Source: Aeromicrobium erythreum
GTDB lineage: Bacteria > Actinomycetota > Actinomycetes > Propionibacteriales > Nocardioidaceae
Length of the DNA: 64,000 nt
Direction: 5' to 3'
Assembly: GCF_001509405.1 (NCBI RefSeq)
Contig: NZ_CP011502.1
Coordinates: 1,736,001-1,800,000, forward strand
Each line of letters opens with the position of its first letter. Position 1 is the first letter of the stretch. The translations under genes and the position numbers were made by a program. The notes beneath the pieces were generated by a model. That model saw only the letters and a list, made by a program, of their open reading frames with translations, did not search any database and was not told the origin of the DNA. Below are positions 36,337 to 49,172 of this stretch, piece after piece.

Positions 36337-39300
36337 ATGGCCTACGCCGACCCGACCGTGTGTCCCGACTGCCGGGCGCGACTCGACGGTGCGCGGGTCT
36401 GCGCGCGCTGCGGTCTCGACCTGCGCACCGCCGAGGCGGGACGGCTCTGGAACCAGCTCCTGCGGGTCGACCGCGACCTCGAGCGAGCCCGCCGCGCCAG
36501 CCGGCCGCAGACGGTCGCGGCACCCGTCCCCGCAGCGCCCGCTCCTGTGTCGACCGTGACGGTGCCGGAGCCAGCCACGGCAACAGTGCCGGCCCCAGCA
36601 CCAGCGGCCGCCAGCCCAGCCTCGACCAGCCCAGCCTCGACCAGCCCAGCCCCGACCAGCCCGCCTTCGACCGTCCCTACCGTCGACTCCGTCGCGGCGA
36701 CGACGCCGCGCGCCCCCGTCTCGGTGGGCACGGTCCTCCTGGCGCTCGGTGCCCTCGCCCTCCTCGTGGCCGGGGCCATCTTCATCACCGTCTACTGGGG
36801 TCCGATGGGGATCCTCGGCCGCGCCCTGGTGCTGCTGGCGGCGACAGCCGTGGCCGGTGGCGTCGCCGCCGTGGTCACGCGCCGGCGTCTGCGGGCGTCG
36901 GCCGAGGCCCTGTGGACCGTCTTCCTGGGCCTGTTCACGCTCGACTGGTTCGCCGCGCGCGACCAGGGACTGCTCGGTCTCGACACGCTGCCCGGCGCGC
37001 CGTGGGACCTGCTGTGGTGCGCCGTGGTGGTGCTCACGACCGCGGGGATCGTCAGGCTCGGACGACGCACCCTCGACGACGCCCGCGAGCTGGTCGTCGT
37101 GTCGGTGCTCGGCGGCCTCGCCGGGGCGGTGGCCGCGGTTCGGGTGGCGGTCGTGCTCGACGACGGCGGAGCGCGCCCCTTCTGGTCGGCGACCGCGGCG
37201 CTCGTCGTCGCCGTCCTCGTCGGTGCCGCGCTGCACCGGGCCACCGCACGGGTGGGGGCCTGGGTCGCTCTCGCCGCGGGCGGAGTCGCTGCGCTGGTCG
37301 CCGTCGTCCTGGCCCTCGTGGACGCCGTCGCGCACCCCGCACTCGGCGACCTGGTCGGCGGGGCCCACGGCGTCCCGCTCGCGATCGTCACCGCCGTCGC
37401 TGCCGGCGCCGCGTCGCTCGGGCGGCTGCCCGCCCCGGCGCGGACGGTGTCCGCCGGCGCCGCGCTCTCGACGCTCACGCTCCTGGCGGCCCTGCCCGCA
37501 TGGTCGGCGGCTCCGCAGTACGGCGCCCTGCTCGTGCTCGCCGCGGTCGCGGTCCCCGCGGTCTGGGTCCCTGGCCGCGCACCGTGGGCACGCGGAGCGC
37601 GAGCAGCAGGCGTCGCGCCGTCGCTCCTGGTGGCCCTCGCGCTCTTCCCGTGGGGAGCGCAGCTGCTGGCCGTGGTGGGCGAGGCACTGTCGACCACGGG
37701 CGGACATCGCATCGACCACCCCCTCACGACCTTCGACGTGCCCGGCACCGACCGGCCCTGGCTCGCGTGGACCCTCGGTGCAGCGGCGACGCTGGTCGTC
37801 CTCGGTGCTGCACGCTGGCGCGTCGTGGGACGTCTGCGGCCTTGGGCGCCCGGCGCGGCCACCAGCGTCGCCGTCGTCACCGCCTGGTCGGTGCTCGCCG
37901 ACGCCGGTCCGTCGGCGGTGCTGCTGGCCGGCAGCGTCGTCGCCGGTGCCCTCGTGCTCTGGGCCGTGACGACCTTCGGGACGCGCGCCGGAAGGCCCAC
38001 GCCGTGGTGGTGGGTGGCGGTCGCGACGCTGGCCGTCGCGCCGGCGCTCGCCCTCGACGCGCCGTGGGCGTGCGTCGTCGTCTGGGCTGCCGCGACGCTC
38101 GGCCTGGTCGTCGTCGCGCTCGTGCGGGCGCCCCGCCTGCGGAGTGGTGTCGCGCTCGGCCTGGCCGCAGCCTGGGGCCCAGGGACGGCAGGCGAGCTGG
38201 TGGTGGCGCTCGACGGCGACGCGCAGGTCCGGCTGGCCGCCCTCGTCGCCGCGATCGTGCTGACGTTCCTCGTCGGCGTGCTCCTGGTCGACGACGTCGC
38301 CCGGCGCACCGGGGTCGAGACCGGTCTCGCCGCCGCGCTCCTCGTGACCGTCGCGACCAGCGCGGCGGAGGTCAGCCCGGTCGCGGGAGCGGTCGCCGCG
38401 CTCACGCTCGGGGCGACCCTCGCGCTCGTCGCGGCCGCGCCGCACGGTCGACGGGTCGCCCACCCCGCTCTCGCGGCCACGGCCGCGGTGGTCGCGGACC
38501 TGCTGGTCGCGGGGGACTGGTCCACCGCGTGGTGGGTGTGGGGCGTGTCGGCGCTCGTGGCCGTGGTCGCCGCCCGGGCGGCACGACCCGCTCCGGTGCG
38601 AGAGGTGCTGGCAGCGGTCGCGACCGTGCATGTCGGGATCGCGCTCGTGCCGCCCGCCCAGCTGACCGACCTGGGGACGGGGGCGACAGGCGTCGTCCTC
38701 GCCGCGGCGGCCGCGCTCGCACTGGTGGTCTCCGGCGTCGGGCTGCGCGACCGCACTGGTCGTCTGGGCGTCGAGGGCGGCTCGGGCCTGCTGGCGCTGG
38801 GCGGCGTGCTCGTCGCCGCGGCCGTGGTCGACGTCGACGTCGTGTGGCTCGTCGCCACCCTCCTGCTCCCGGCCGTTGCCGCCGTCCTGGTCTCGCTGCT
38901 GGTCGCCGACCGCGCCGTCCTGCGCGCGGTCGGTGGGGTGCTCGCGACCGTGGCCGTCGTCGTGTGCATCGGCGACTGGGAGACGGCCGTCGTCGCCTGG
39001 CCGCTGGCGGCCGTCCTGCTCGGGGTCTGCGCGCTGCCGGACGACGGACCGCCCTGGCGCGACCTCGCCGCGTCGGCGGCGGCCGTGACCGCGATCGCCT
39101 CGACCGTCCCGGTCCTCGAGCTGGTCGACGCGCCTGCGACCGTCGCCTCGCTCACCGTCCTGCTCGCGGCCCTCGTCGTCGGGGCGGGGGCGTCGGCACT
39201 CCTCGACGACCGTCGAGGTCGCCGTGGGGTCGAGCTGGCCGCGGTGACCGCGCTCCTCGTCACCGTGCTGTGGGCGGCGGGGACGACGTCGCTCGCCTGG

Positions 39301-39867
39301 CTCGCCCTCCTGCTCACGCTGCTGGGCGCCACGCTGGTGCTCGTCTCGCTCCTCGTCCCCGACCGGGCCGTCCTGCGGTGGGTGGCGACCGTGCCGCTCG
39401 GCATCGCCTACGTGCTGCGGCTCGTGGCCAGCGACGTCGGCGTGGTCGAGGCCTACACCGTGCCGTTCGCGCTCGTGCTGCTCGGTGCCGGGGCGTGGGT
39501 GCTGCTGCGCACGGAGCCGCCGCGCAGCACGGTGGTCGCCCTCGGGCCGGGGCTCGTGCTCGGACTGCTGCCGAGCCTGCCGCAGGCGCTCCTCGCTCCG
39601 ACGAGTCCGCGGGGGCTCGCACTGGGGCTCGTGTCGCTCGCCGTGCTGGCGCTCGGCGTCCGGCTGCGCTGGCTCGCGCCCTTCGTGGCAGGGGCCGTCC
39701 TGGTGGGGCTGCTGCTCCTCGTCCAGCTCGGTCCGGTCGCCGTCGCGCTGCCGCGCTGGATCCTCATCGCCGCCGCCGGTGTGTCGATGCTCGGCGTGGG
39801 CATGACGTGGGAGAGTCGGGTGCGCGACGGCCGCGCGGCCGCCCGCTGGATCGGAGCGATGCGATGA
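36337..39867 (+). CDS. giant polytopic membrane protein with zinc ribbon (SCO7613 C-terminal type)
   Basis: Encodes 1176 aa. An N-terminal zinc ribbon (CPDCRARLDGARVCARCG), a Pro/Ala/Thr linker containing short repeats (~residues 60-130), then roughly 30 or more short hydrophobic helices separated by Arg/Asp turns. Resembles SCO7613-C-terminal-domain membrane proteins of actinobacteria; function unknown. ATG at 36337 is preceded by CAGGGT ending 6 nt upstream; a TTG at 36301 in frame is less likely. Overlaps RDD gene by ATGA. Confidence 0.75.
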   Translation: MAYADPTVCPDCRARLDGARVCARCGLDLRTAEAGRLWNQLLRVDRDLERARRASRPQTVAAPVPAAPAPVSTVTVPEPATATVPAPAPAAASPASTSPASTSPAPTSPPSTVPTVDSVAATTPRAPVSVGTVLLALGALALLVAGAIFITVYWGPMGILGRALVLLAATAVAGGVAAVVTRRRLRASAEALWTVFLGLFTLDWFAARDQGLLGLDTLPGAPWDLLWCAVVVLTTAGIVRLGRRTLDDARELVVVSVLGGLAGAVAAVRVAVVLDDGGARPFWSATAALVVAVLVGAALHRATARVGAWVALAAGGVAALVAVVLALVDAVAHPALGDLVGGAHGVPLAIVTAVAAGAASLGRLPAPARTVSAGAALSTLTLLAALPAWSAAPQYGALLVLAAVAVPAVWVPGRAPWARGARAAGVAPSLLVALALFPWGAQLLAVVGEALSTTGGHRIDHPLTTFDVPGTDRPWLAWTLGAAATLVVLGAARWRVVGRLRPWAPGAATSVAVVTAWSVLADAGPSAVLLAGSVVAGALVLWAVTTFGTRAGRPTPWWWVAVATLAVAPALALDAPWACVVVWAAATLGLVVVALVRAPRLRSGVALGLAAAWGPGTAGELVVALDGDAQVRLAALVAAIVLTFLVGVLLVDDVARRTGVETGLAAALLVTVATSAAEVSPVAGAVAALTLGATLALVAAAPHGRRVAHPALAATAAVVADLLVAGDWSTAWWVWGVSALVAVVAARAARPAPVREVLAAVATVHVGIALVPPAQLTDLGTGATGVVLAAAAALALVVSGVGLRDRTGRLGVEGGSGLLALGGVLVAAAVVDVDVVWLVATLLLPAVAAVLVSLLVADRAVLRAVGGVLATVAVVVCIGDWETAVVAWPLAAVLLGVCALPDDGPPWRDLAASAAAVTAIASTVPVLELVDAPATVASLTVLLAALVVGAGASALLDDRRGRRGVELAAVTALLVTVLWAAGTTSLAWLALLLTLLGATLVLVSLLVPDRAVLRWVATVPLGIAYVLRLVASDVGVVEAYTVPFALVLLGAGAWVLLRTEPPRSTVVALGPGLVLGLLPSLPQALLAPTSPRGLALGLVSLAVLALGVRLRWLAPFVAGAVLVGLLLLVQLGPVAVALPRWILIAAAGVSMLGVGMTWESRVRDGRAAARWIGAMR

Positions 39868-40580
39868 ACGACGCCCAGGACCTCACGCCCGCGTCCGACG
39901 TCGGCGACGAGGAACGCACCGTCGGCGACCTGCGACGCTCGGCGCTCGCCCAGGACGTGCTGCTGTTCTGCGTCGCCTTCACCGCGGGCGCGCTGGTGGT
40001 GCTCGTCGCGCGGATCCTGGGCAGCGCGACCACCGGCGACGTGTGGACCCTGGGCCGCTCCGACGGACTGCTGCTGGGCGGGCTCGTCGCCGGAGAGCTG
40101 TTCGTGCTGTGGAACAACGGTCTGCGGCAGGGCGTCCGCGGGCACAGCATCGGCAAGCACCGCGAGGGCCTGCGGGTCGTCCGCGCGGGAGAGGGGAGCC
40201 CGACCGGGGCCGCGCGTGGCCTGCTGCGTGGGCTCGCGGCCGCGGTGCTGATCGACCTCGCCGTGGCGGCGGTGCCCATTGGCCTGCCCACGGTCCTGCG
40301 CTCGGCCACGCCGGACGCGTGGCACCTCGGGTTCGCGGCCTACCTGGGCCTCCTGGCGCTGCTGGTGCCGCTGCTCCTGGGCATGCACCGCGGTGTGCTC
40401 GACCGCGTCGCCGGCACCGAGGTCGTCCGTGCGCACGGCGACGACGCGGCCACGTCGGTGCCGCGGCGGCGCGCGCTCGTCGTCCTCGACGCAGTCGGCG
40501 TGGTGGGCGTCCTGACCGTGTGCGCGGCGCAGCTGGCGTTCATGTGGCCGCTCCTGTGGCGCTGGCCCGGGCTCTTCTGA
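39864..40580 (+). CDS. RDD family membrane protein
   Basis: Encodes 238 aa. Hydrophobic helices with the RDD signature region WNNGLRQGVRGHSIGKHREGLRVV after the second helix, four to five membrane segments in all. RDD proteins are small transporters or membrane factors of uncertain role. ATG overlaps the preceding stop (ATGA), so it acts with the giant membrane protein. Confidence 0.85.
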   Translation: MNDAQDLTPASDVGDEERTVGDLRRSALAQDVLLFCVAFTAGALVVLVARILGSATTGDVWTLGRSDGLLLGGLVAGELFVLWNNGLRQGVRGHSIGKHREGLRVVRAGEGSPTGAARGLLRGLAAAVLIDLAVAAVPIGLPTVLRSATPDAWHLGFAAYLGLLALLVPLLLGMHRGVLDRVAGTEVVRAHGDDAATSVPRRRALVVLDAVGVVGVLTVCAAQLAFMWPLLWRWPGLF

Positions 40581-40610
40581 CCCGCCGGCGGCCACGACGT
40601 CGGACATTCC

Positions 40611-40641
40611 TCTTGACATCGTGTATCTTGATATCAAGAGA
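40611..40641 (+). promoter_or_regulatory. candidate operator/promoter region of acn
   Basis: Perfect 14-bp palindrome TCTTGATATCAAGA (40626-40639) 130 bp before acn; a partial second copy TCTTGACATC (40611-40620) is 15 bp away. TTGACA at 40613-40618 looks like a -35 but no -10 has normal spacing, so the exact promoter is unresolved. The motif resembles sites of MarR-type regulators; Streptomyces TamR, which controls aconitase, is an analogy only. Confidence 0.55.
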
Positions 40642-40769
40642 CTTTCCCGGCCGGACACCCTCGCGGTGCACGTGCCGCGGCAGCCGGAAGGGCGCGAGGT
40701 AAGGCGCACCTGACCTGGCAGCCCGGCGGTCCGGTCGGCAGGATGGAACCCGACGCGAAGGAGACACCC

Positions 40770-43571
<2,802 letters not shown>

Positions 43572-43600
43572 GCGGTCGGCCTCCGGGCCGCCGCGCCACG

Positions 43601-43637
43601 ACGAGACGCCGTCCCCGGTTCGGGGGCGGCGTCTCGT
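43601..43637 (+). terminator. acn terminator
   Basis: Inverted repeat 43601-43616 / 43622-43637 (ACGAGACGCCG paired with CGGCGTCTCGT, then a C/G-rich inner stem; 5-nt loop), 30 bp after the acn stop. Confidence 0.85.
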
Positions 43638-43712
43638 CCGTCGTGGGTGAGCCCGTGCGTGGGACCGTGGTGGGGCGGTCGTGTCGTCGGAGCCGGCTGG
43701 TAGACAGTGCGC

Positions 43713-45710
43713 GTGACCACCAGCGACCAGCTCGAGCTCCTCGCGCTGCCGCCGTCGCCCCCACCGACGCCCCAGCCGGCAGCAGCCGAGGAGCCTGGTC
43801 GTGAGGCGGAACCCGTGCTGGTCGCGCGGGTCGCGGTCGACACGCCGCTGCCGCACCTCGACCGGCTCTTCGACTACGCCGTGCCTGCCGACCTGGACCC
43901 GCAGCCCGTGCCCGGCTGTCGGGTCAAGGTGCGCTTCGCCGGACGGCTCACCGACGGGTTCGTGGTCGGTCTCGGCGGCGCCTCGGCGCACGAGGGTCGG
44001 CTCGCCCCCCTGGCCAAGGTCGTGTCGGCCGAGCCGGTGCTGAGCCCGCAGGTGCTCGGCCTGGCCCGCGAGGTCGCCGACCGTTGGGCGGGCACGCTGT
44101 CCGACGTGCTGCGCCTGGCCGTCCCGCCGCGTCAGGCACGGGTCGAGGCCCGTCCGTCGATCCCTGCGCCCGAGGGTCCCCTGCCCGACGTCGACGACGA
44201 GGCCTGGCACGTGTGGCCCGACGGCCCCGATCTCCTCGCCTCGCTCGAGTCCGGGGGAGCGCCTCGCGTCGTGTGGGAGGCGCTCCCGCTGCGCGACCCG
44301 GCGGTCGCCGTCGCGGAGGCGGTGCTGGCCACGCTGCGCTCCGGTCGCGGCAGCGTGGTGTGCGTCCCCGACGCCCGCGACCTCGACCATTGGGACACGG
44401 TGCTCGGCTCTGTCCTCGGCGAGGGACGCCACGTCGTGCTGTCGTCCGCACAGAAGCCCGCCGAGCGCTATCGGGCGTTCCTGGCCGTCGCGCGGGGAGA
44501 GGTGTCGGTGGTGCTGGGCACCCGTGCCGCGGCGTTCGCGCCGGTGCGGCAGCTGGGGCTGGTGGCGCTCTGGGACGACGGCGACGACCTCTACGTCGAG
44601 CCCCGCGCCCCGTACCTGCACACCCGCGAGGTGCTGCTCACCCGCGCGGCTCGGGAGGACACCGCGCTGCTCCTGGCCGGCTACGCGCGCACGGCGGAGG
44701 GCCAGTCGCTCGTCGCGTCGGGCTGGGCGAGGTCGGTCCAGGCCGAGGCGGTCACCCGGCGTCGCGCCTGGCCCCGGCTCGCGGTCACCGACGGCAGCGT
44801 CGCCGGAGGTGCTCCTGCCCGCCTCCCGCACGAGGTGTTCGCCGCGGTCCGGCGCGCCGACGGGCCGGTGCTCGTGCAGGTGCCGCGCCGGGGGTACCGC
44901 ACGTCGCTCGCCTGCCAGGACTGCCGGACCCCGGCCCGGTGCACCACGTGCGAGGGCCCGCTCGCCCAGTCCGGTCGCGACGCCCTGCCCACCTGCCGCT
45001 GGTGCGGGACCGCCGACCCGCGCTGGATCTGCCGCACCTGCGGGTCGCACCGGCTCCGCGCGCCCGTCGTCGGCCAGCTGCGGACCGCCGAGGAGTACGC
45101 CGCGGCGTTCCCGGGCCGCGAGGTCGTCACCTCCGGCGGTGCCGACGTGCTCGCGGTCGCGCCCAAGGGCGACGTGCTGGTGCTGGCCACGCCCGGCGCG
45201 GAGCCGCGGGTGGCCGGGGGCTACGCGCTCGTCGTGCTGATGGACACCTGGCTGGCGCTGGGCCGCGACGACCTCCGTGTGCTCGAGGAGGCGCACCGCC
45301 GCTGGTTCAACGCCCTCGCCCTGGCGCGGGAGCGCGCCGACGCCGTGGCGGTCGGCGACCCGGCGCTCCTGCAGGGACTCGTGCGTGCCGACCCCGCCGG
45401 CCTCGCCGAGCGTGAGCTCGCCGAGCGCGCGGAGGCGCACCTGCCCCCTGTCGCGCGGGTGGCCGTGGTCGAGGGTCCGGCCGCCGACGTGGCGCCGCTC
45501 GTCGACGCACGGTGGACGCCCTCCACCGAGGTGCTCGGCCCGGTGCCGACCTCCACGCGCCCGGGCGAGCCGGTGCACGAGCGCCTGGTGCTGCGGGCGC
45601 CACGTCGGGAGGGTCCGGCCCTCGCCGCCGCGCTGAAGGACGTGCAGGCGGCCCGCTCGGCGGCCAAGCAGCCGCCGTTGCGCGTGCGCGTCGACCCGCA
45701 CGCCTTCTGA
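43713..45710 (+). CDS. priA: primosomal protein N' (PriA-like) without ATPase motif
   Basis: Encodes 665 aa. N-terminal 3'-DNA binding domain (VAVDTPLPHLDRLFDYAVP), and the PriA zinc-binding Cys pairs (CQDC, CTTC, CRWC, CRTC). Where helicase PriA has the Walker A G-x4-GKT loop this protein reads VVWEALPLRDPAVAVAE, so no ATPase is expected; this is common in actinobacterial PriA. GTG at 43713 is favoured over 43707: TAGACA ends 6 nt before it. Confidence 0.88.
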   Translation: MTTSDQLELLALPPSPPPTPQPAAAEEPGREAEPVLVARVAVDTPLPHLDRLFDYAVPADLDPQPVPGCRVKVRFAGRLTDGFVVGLGGASAHEGRLAPLAKVVSAEPVLSPQVLGLAREVADRWAGTLSDVLRLAVPPRQARVEARPSIPAPEGPLPDVDDEAWHVWPDGPDLLASLESGGAPRVVWEALPLRDPAVAVAEAVLATLRSGRGSVVCVPDARDLDHWDTVLGSVLGEGRHVVLSSAQKPAERYRAFLAVARGEVSVVLGTRAAAFAPVRQLGLVALWDDGDDLYVEPRAPYLHTREVLLTRAAREDTALLLAGYARTAEGQSLVASGWARSVQAEAVTRRRAWPRLAVTDGSVAGGAPARLPHEVFAAVRRADGPVLVQVPRRGYRTSLACQDCRTPARCTTCEGPLAQSGRDALPTCRWCGTADPRWICRTCGSHRLRAPVVGQLRTAEEYAAAFPGREVVTSGGADVLAVAPKGDVLVLATPGAEPRVAGGYALVVLMDTWLALGRDDLRVLEEAHRRWFNALALARERADAVAVGDPALLQGLVRADPAGLAERELAERAEAHLPPVARVAVVEGPAADVAPLVDARWTPSTEVLGPVPTSTRPGEPVHERLVLRAPRREGPALAAALKDVQAARSAAKQPPLRVRVDPHAF

Positions 45711-45780
45711 GTCCCCACCACCACGCCGCAGCACCACGCGGGGCGGGGCCGGTCGCGACGAGCACCTAGACTCGGCCGAC

Positions 45781-46704
45781 GTGAGGATCGTGTTCGCAGG
45801 TACCCCCGAGACCGCCCTGCCGTCCCTGGAGGCGCTGGTCGGGAGCCGGCACGACGTCGCCGCGGTCGTGACCCGCCCCGACGCGCGCCAAGGTCGCGGT
45901 CGGACCCTGCACCCGTCGCCGATCGCCGCCCGCGCGGCGGAGCTCGGCATCGAGGTGCTCAAGCCCGAGCGTGCCGACGACCCGGCGTTCCTCGACCGGC
46001 TCCGCGAGATCGGTCCGGCCTGCTGCCCGATCGTCGCCTACGGCGCGCTGCTCAAGCGCGATGCTCTCGACGTGCCGGAGTACGGCTGGCTCAACCTGCA
46101 CTTCTCGGCCCTGCCCGCCTGGCGTGGCGCCGCGCCGGTGCAGCGCTCGATCATGGCCGGCGACGAGGTCACGGGCGCCACGGTCTTCAGTCTCGTCGAG
46201 GCGCTCGACGCCGGCCCGGTGCTGGGCACCATCACCGAGCGGATCCGCGACGACGACACCGCCGGCACGCTCCTCGAGCGGCTCGCCCACGAGGGCGCGC
46301 GGCTCCTCGTCGACGCCCTCGACCACGTCGAGGACGGCGACATCGCCGCCGTCGCCCAGCCCGAGGACGGCGTCACCTACGCCCCGAAGCTCACGACCGA
46401 CGACGCGCACGTCGACTGGAGCCGGCCGGCCTTCGCGGTGGACCGCCAGGTGCGCGGATGCACGCCCGCACCCGGCGCGTGGACGCTGCTCGACGGGCAG
46501 CGCGTCAAGCTCGGACCGGTCACGCCGACGACCGACGACACGCTGCGTCCTGGGGAGGTCCAGGCCGGCCGGCGCGAGGTCCGCGTCGGCACCGCCACGA
46601 CCGACGTCGTGCTCGGCACGGTGCAGCCCACCGGCAAGAGGCCGATGGCTGCCGCCGACTGGGCGCGCGGCACGACGATCGAGCCGGGCACGGTGCTCGC
46701 ATGA
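45781..46704 (+). CDS. fmt: methionyl-tRNA formyltransferase
   Basis: Encodes 307 aa. N-terminal RIVFAGTPETALPSL and the catalytic region NLHFSALPAWRGAAPVQRSIMAGD are intact; C-terminal OB-like domain. Formylates Met-tRNAfMet for translation initiation. GTG at 45781 is preceded by TAGACT with 8 nt spacing. Overlaps rsmB by ATGA. Confidence 0.95.
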   Translation: MRIVFAGTPETALPSLEALVGSRHDVAAVVTRPDARQGRGRTLHPSPIAARAAELGIEVLKPERADDPAFLDRLREIGPACCPIVAYGALLKRDALDVPEYGWLNLHFSALPAWRGAAPVQRSIMAGDEVTGATVFSLVEALDAGPVLGTITERIRDDDTAGTLLERLAHEGARLLVDALDHVEDGDIAAVAQPEDGVTYAPKLTTDDAHVDWSRPAFAVDRQVRGCTPAPGAWTLLDGQRVKLGPVTPTTDDTLRPGEVQAGRREVRVGTATTDVVLGTVQPTGKRPMAAADWARGTTIEPGTVLA

Positions 46705-47972
46705 GCGACCCGTCGCGCGGTGTCGCCTACGACGTGCTGCGCGCCGCCGACGAGCGCGACGCCTACGTCAACCTGCTCCTGCCGCAGCTCCTGCGCGAAC
46801 GGGGGATCGTCGGACGCGACGCCGCGTTCGCCACCGAGCTCGTGCACGGCACGCTGCGCCTGCGCGGCACCTACGACGCGGTGCTCGACTCGCTGGTCGG
46901 TCGCCCGCTCGACCCGGAGGTGCGCGACGTGCTGCGCCTCGGCGCGCACCAGGCGTTGTCCATGCGCGTCCCGTCGCACGCGGCGGTCTCCACGAGCGTG
47001 AGCCTCGTCCGGCGCGTGGTCGGCCACAAGCCGGCCGGGCTCGTGAACGCGGTCCTGCGCAAGGTCGCGGCCGACGACCTCGACACGTGGGTCGAGCGGC
47101 TCACCCAGGACCTCGAGCCGGACGACGCCCTGGCGGTCCGCCGGTCGCACCCGACGTGGGTCGTCCGCGGGCTGCGGTCGGCCCTGCGCGCGGTCGACGC
47201 CGCCGACGAGCTCGACGCGCTGCTCGAGGCCGACAACCGTCCGCCGAAGGTGACGCTCGTGGCCCGCCCCGGCCTCGTCGACCCTTCCGACCTGCCGGGC
47301 ACGCCCGGCCAGGTGTCGCCCTACGCGCGCGTCCTCGACGCCGGCGATCCCGGCGACGTCGCCGCTGTCCGCGACGGTCGCGCGGGCGTGCAGGACGAGG
47401 GATCGCAGATGGTGGCCCTCACCCTCGCCGAGGCTGCCCTCGAGGGGTCCGACGCTCGCTGGCTCGACCTGTGCGCCGGCCCGGGCGGCAAGGCCGCGCT
47501 CCTGGGTGCGCTGGCCGCGCAGCGCGGCGCCCACCTCGTCGCCAACGAGGTGCAGCCGCACCGCGCGGAGCTCGTCCGGCGCGGGCTGCGGGCCCTCCCC
47601 GACGTCGAGGTCACCGTCCACGACGGACGTGAGGGGCCCTGGGAGCCCGGCTCCTTCGACCGTGTCCTCGTCGACGCGCCCTGCACGGGCCTCGGTGCGC
47701 TGCGCCGGCGCCCGGAGTCGCGCTGGCGTCGGACGCCGGAGGACCTCGCCTCGCTCGTGCCGCTGCAGCGCGCGCTGCTGCGCCGCGCGGTCGACCTCAC
47801 GCGTCCGGGTGGGCTCGTGGGCTACGCGACCTGCTCCCCGCTCGTCGACGAGACGCTCGAGGTCGTCGAGTCGGTCGGGCCCGGTGTGGCGGAGCTCGTC
47901 GGCGTCCACCGGTGGTGGCCGCACCGCGACGGCACCGACGCGATGTTCCTCGCCCTCCTGCGCCGTCGCTGA
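46701..47972 (+). CDS. rsmB: 16S rRNA m5C methyltransferase RsmB/Fmu family
   Basis: Encodes 423 aa. NusB-like N-terminal domain, then the SAM domain with [15 protein letters not shown] and the two catalytic/release Cys in [16 protein letters not shown] and [11 protein letters not shown]. Methylates 16S rRNA cytosine (C967-type). Coupled to fmt by ATGA. Confidence 0.92.
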   Translation: MSDPSRGVAYDVLRAADERDAYVNLLLPQLLRERGIVGRDAAFATELVHGTLRLRGTYDAVLDSLVGRPLDPEVRDVLRLGAHQALSMRVPSHAAVSTSVSLVRRVVGHKPAGLVNAVLRKVAADDLDTWVERLTQDLEPDDALAVRRSHPTWVVRGLRSALRAVDAADELDALLEADNRPPKVTLVARPGLVDPSDLPGTPGQVSPYARVLDAGDPGDVAAVRDGRAGVQDEGSQMVALTLAEAALEGSDARWLDLCAGPGGKAALLGALAAQRGAHLVANEVQPHRAELVRRGLRALPDVEVTVHDGREGPWEPGSFDRVLVDAPCTGLGALRRRPESRWRRTPEDLASLVPLQRALLRRAVDLTRPGGLVGYATCSPLVDETLEVVESVGPGVAELVGVHRWWPHRDGTDAMFLALLRRR

Positions 47973-47979
47973 CGACGGG

Positions 47980-48201
47980 TCAGAAGGAGCCTCCGCCCCC
48001 GTACGTGCGGTCGGCGCCGTATCCGTGCTCGGGTCGGCGCGCCTGCCCGAGCGCCTGCTGCTGGGCCTGCAGCTCGGCTCGGTCGACGCGTTCGCCCGGC
48101 GGGCGGGCCCGGCCGGCGCGGCGGGCGAGCGCGACGACCACGGCAAGCAGGGCGACGGCCACCACCACGACGGTGACGAGGACGACGAGCGAGCTGGACA
48201 T
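47980..48201 (-). CDS. small single-pass membrane protein
   Basis: Encodes 73 aa: an N-terminal helix ([25 protein letters not shown]), then a basic Arg/Gln tail ending in Gly-rich YGGGGSF. GGGAGG precedes the ATG at good spacing. No family recognised; convergent with rsmB (7 bp between stops). Confidence 0.65.
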   Translation of the reverse strand: MSSSLVVLVTVVVVAVALLAVVVALARRAGRARPPGERVDRAELQAQQQALGQARRPEHGYGADRTYGGGGSF

Positions 48202-48277
48202 GGGACCTCCCGAGTGGGTGTCCCTCGACCGTACGCCGGACGACTGGGTCGGTGCCAGCGCCACTACGCTGGCCCGC

Positions 48278-48943
48278 ATGGCCATCCAGATCACGCCGAG
48301 CCTGCTGAACGCCGACTTCGCGAACCTCGCGGGGGAGGCCGCTCGCATCCCGACGGCGGACTGGCTCCACATGGACGTCATGGACAACCACTTCGTGCCG
48401 AACCTGACGCTCGGCGCGCCCGTCATCGAGGCGCTGAGCAAGGCGGCGCAGCAGCCGATCGACGCCCACCTCATGATCGCCGACCCCGACCGGTGGGCCC
48501 CCGCGTTCGCCGAGGCAGGGGCGGGGAGCATCACCTTCCACGTCGAGGCCGCCGCTGCGCCGGTGCGGCTGGCCCGCGAGATCCGCGCCCAGGGTGCGCG
48601 GGCGTCCATGGCGCTCAAGCCGGCGACGCCGATCGAGCCCTACGCCGGGGTGCTGCCCGAGCTCGACATGGTCCTCGTGATGACGGTGGAGCCCGGGTTC
48701 GGCGGCCAGAAGTTCCTCGACCTCTGCCTGCCGAAGATCCGGCGCACCCGTGAGCTGATCGCCGCGAGCGGCGGCGAGGTCTGGCTGCAGGTCGACGGCG
48801 GGGTCTCCGTGGAGACCATCGAGCGGTGCGCCGAGGCCGGCGCCGACACGTTCGTCGCCGGCTCGGCGGTGTTCGGCGCGGACGACCCGGGCTCCATGGT
48901 GGAGACCCTGCGCGACCTCGCCACCAGCGCCTGCGCGCACTGA
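48278..48943 (+). CDS. rpe: ribulose-phosphate 3-epimerase
   Basis: Encodes 221 aa TIM barrel: [15 protein letters not shown], metal ligands in [27 protein letters not shown] and the C-terminal AGSAVFG. Interconverts ribulose-5-P and xylulose-5-P. ATG follows TACGCT by 7 nt with no Shine-Dalgarno: leaderless. Confidence 0.95.
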   Translation: MAIQITPSLLNADFANLAGEAARIPTADWLHMDVMDNHFVPNLTLGAPVIEALSKAAQQPIDAHLMIADPDRWAPAFAEAGAGSITFHVEAAAAPVRLAREIRAQGARASMALKPATPIEPYAGVLPELDMVLVMTVEPGFGGQKFLDLCLPKIRRTRELIAASGGEVWLQVDGGVSVETIERCAEAGADTFVAGSAVFGADDPGSMVETLRDLATSACAH

Positions 48944-49017
48944 GCACCACGACGGCCGCCCGGACGGTGCGACGCGTCCGCAGCGTGGGACGTCGCAGCC
49001 GGCGCGACACGCCCGGC

Positions 49018-49023
49018 TAGACT
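49018..49023 (+). promoter_or_regulatory. ribD: -10 element of the rib operon
   Basis: TAGACT about 22 nt before the FMN riboswitch; it would start transcription near 49030, giving a leader that contains the whole aptamer. Confidence 0.55.
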
Positions 49024-49044
49024 GTCGACGAACGAGCAACAGCT

Positions 49045-49172
49045 CGCGTGTTCCGGGGTCGGTGCAAGTCCGAACCGGCGGTGACAGTCCGCGACCCGCA
49101 CCTCTCGGGGTGAGGTTGAACCGGTGGAACTCCGGTACCGACGGTGAAAGTCCGGATGAGAGGAAACACGCG
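49045..49172 (+). ncRNA. FMN riboswitch (RFN element)
   Basis: Contains the conserved RFN core: GGTCGGTGCAAGTCC, GGCGGTGACAGTCCGCGACCC, GAACCGGTGGAACTCCGGTACC and GGTGAAAGTCCGGATGAGAGG-type segments, closed by P1 arms CGCGTGTT (49045-49052) and AACACGCG (49165-49172). An inverted pair GGGTCTG (49173-49179) / CAGACCC (49209-49215) directly follows, a possible expression-platform hairpin. Controls ribD-ribE-ribBA-ribH by FMN. Confidence 0.95.

Noticed and set aside
40613-40618. TTGACA as -35 of acn
   Set aside because: No -10 hexamer at 16-18 bp downstream; it is part of the partial palindrome copy.
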